64,000 nt of DNA from Tubiluchus corallicola (Eukaryota > Priapulida > Priapulimorpha > Priapulimorphida > Tubiluchidae): assembly GCA_030141605.1 (NCBI GenBank), contig JAQGDQ010001032.1, positions 1 through 64,000 on the forward strand. Reading direction: 5' to 3'. Each line of letters opens with the position of its first letter. Position 1 is the first letter of the stretch. This document shows positions 63,028-64,000 of the stretch, piece after piece. Made by a program: the position numbers and the translations under genes. Under the pieces are notes generated by a model. That model did not search any database, was not told the origin of the DNA, and was given only the letters and a program-made list of their open reading frames with translations.

Positions 63028-63612
63028 AGTTTTGTTATGATTGACATGTAATGTGCCATGTTTTGTTATGATTGACATGTAATGTGCCATGTTTTGTTAT
63101 GATTGACATGTAATGTGCCATGTCTTGTTATGATTGACATGTAATGTGCCATGTCTTGTTATGATTGACATGTAATGTGCCATGTTTTGTTATGATTGAC
63201 ATGTAATGTGCCATGTCTTGTTATGATTGACATGTAATGTGCCATGTCTTGTTATGATTGACATGTAATGTGCCATGTTTTGTTATGATTGACATGTAAT
63301 GTGCCATGTTTTGTTATGATTGACATGTAATGTGCCATGTCTTGTTATGATTGACATGTAATGTGCCATGTCTTGTTATGATTGACATGTAATGTGCCAT
63401 GTTTTGTTATGATTGACTTGTAATGTGCCATGTTTTGTTATGATTGACATGTAATGTGCCATGTTTTGTTATGATTGACATGTAATGTGCCATGTTTTGT
63501 TATGATTGACATGTAATGTGCCATGTCTCCCTAATGCATCGTACCATGATTGACATGTAATGTGCCATGTTTTGTTATGATTGACATGTAATGTGCCATG
63601 TCTCCCTAATGC
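63028..63612. repeat. 31-bp minisatellite, about 18 copies
   Basis: Unit TTTTGTTATGATTGACATGT plus AATGTGCCATG, with T/C variants at the second base. It starts about 100 bases after the AARSD1 stop. Near the end, CTCCCTAATGCATCGTACCA replaces part of a unit twice, a small higher-order repeat. Confidence 0.97.
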
Positions 63613-64000
63613 ATCGTACCACATTAAACAGATTGCTCCTCATTAGAATTTTGATTCAAGATTATGATTCTACTGACAGCGCCAGACGCAGTATTAAACT
63701 ATCGTACACATTTTTACATATCGTGACCTGATTAACTTCCATTAATCTTAATCCATAGATCTACGAGCAATGGTGGATAGCAATAACACATTAAATCACT
63801 TATATAATAATCATAGTGCTAACATTTTAATTCAAATGTACTTTTATTTACAAATATATATATATAATATATTTACTTTTGTTAACAAAACACGATAAAA
63901 ATCCTTTCATCACAACAGGTTGGTAAAACTCAGTCAAGGAATCCCGTACAAAGGTTACGACAAATACGCTCTTTAATTGAGAGTGTTCATACAAAAGAAT
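63613..64000. other. Unassigned right end, possible minus-strand 3' UTR
   Basis: No homology recognised. TTTATT at about 63842 would be an AATAAA signal on the minus strand, and a minus frame is open from 64000 to about 63860. This would fit the 3' end of a gene convergent with AARSD1, but nothing confirms it. Confidence 0.2.

Overview
The window is nuclear DNA from an AT-rich, intron-rich animal, most likely a marine invertebrate. Evidence for this is spliceosomal GT-AG introns, proteins that match metazoan families closely, a non-vertebrate-type M17 aminopeptidase resembling C. elegans W07G4.4, 5S-headed and tRNA-headed SINEs, LINE fragments, and many MITEs and minisatellites. The species cannot be named from sequence alone. 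No organelle, bacterial or viral gene cluster is present.

Layout. (1) 691-18155, minus strand: an M17 leucyl-aminopeptidase-like gene. Ten coding exons give 423 continuous residues, and the last roughly 100 residues lie beyond the left edge. Most of its larger introns hold a minisatellite (units of 32, 56, 72, 33, 33 inverted, 49 and 57 bp). (2) 18.2-27.6 kb: a repeat-rich intergenic region with a 5S-derived SINE/LINE composite, two solo LTRs with perfect target-site duplications, a hAT-type MITE with a perfect 8-bp duplication, and an intact Merlin/ISXO2-like transposase ORF (23280-24227, minus). (3) 27634-28641, plus: a single-exon class A GPCR lying between two ~370-bp direct repeats. (4) 29-32 kb: hAT-type MITEs and a decayed LINE reverse transcriptase. 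(5) 32166-40895, plus: FAHD2-like fumarylacetoacetate hydrolase-domain gene, six exons. (6) 41-45.8 kb: MITEs and simple repeats with no recognised gene. (7) 45802-62930, plus: AARSD1/AlaX-type alanyl-tRNA editing protein, twelve exons and 410 residues, including an 18-nt microexon. (8) 63.0-64 kb: a 31-bp minisatellite, then unassigned sequence.

The four cellular genes do not form a pathway: a cytosolic peptidase, a membrane receptor, a probable mitochondrial FAH-fold enzyme and a tRNA proofreading enzyme. The main interest is genome architecture. A 49-bp array carries about 17 copies of the aminopeptidase's own 3' splice site. A hAT-like MITE family carries a 33-bp minisatellite and is inserted twice, in opposite orientation, in one gene. 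A 5S-headed SINE and its apparent LINE partner are both present. Inverted MITE copies flank one 58-nt exon of AARSD1.
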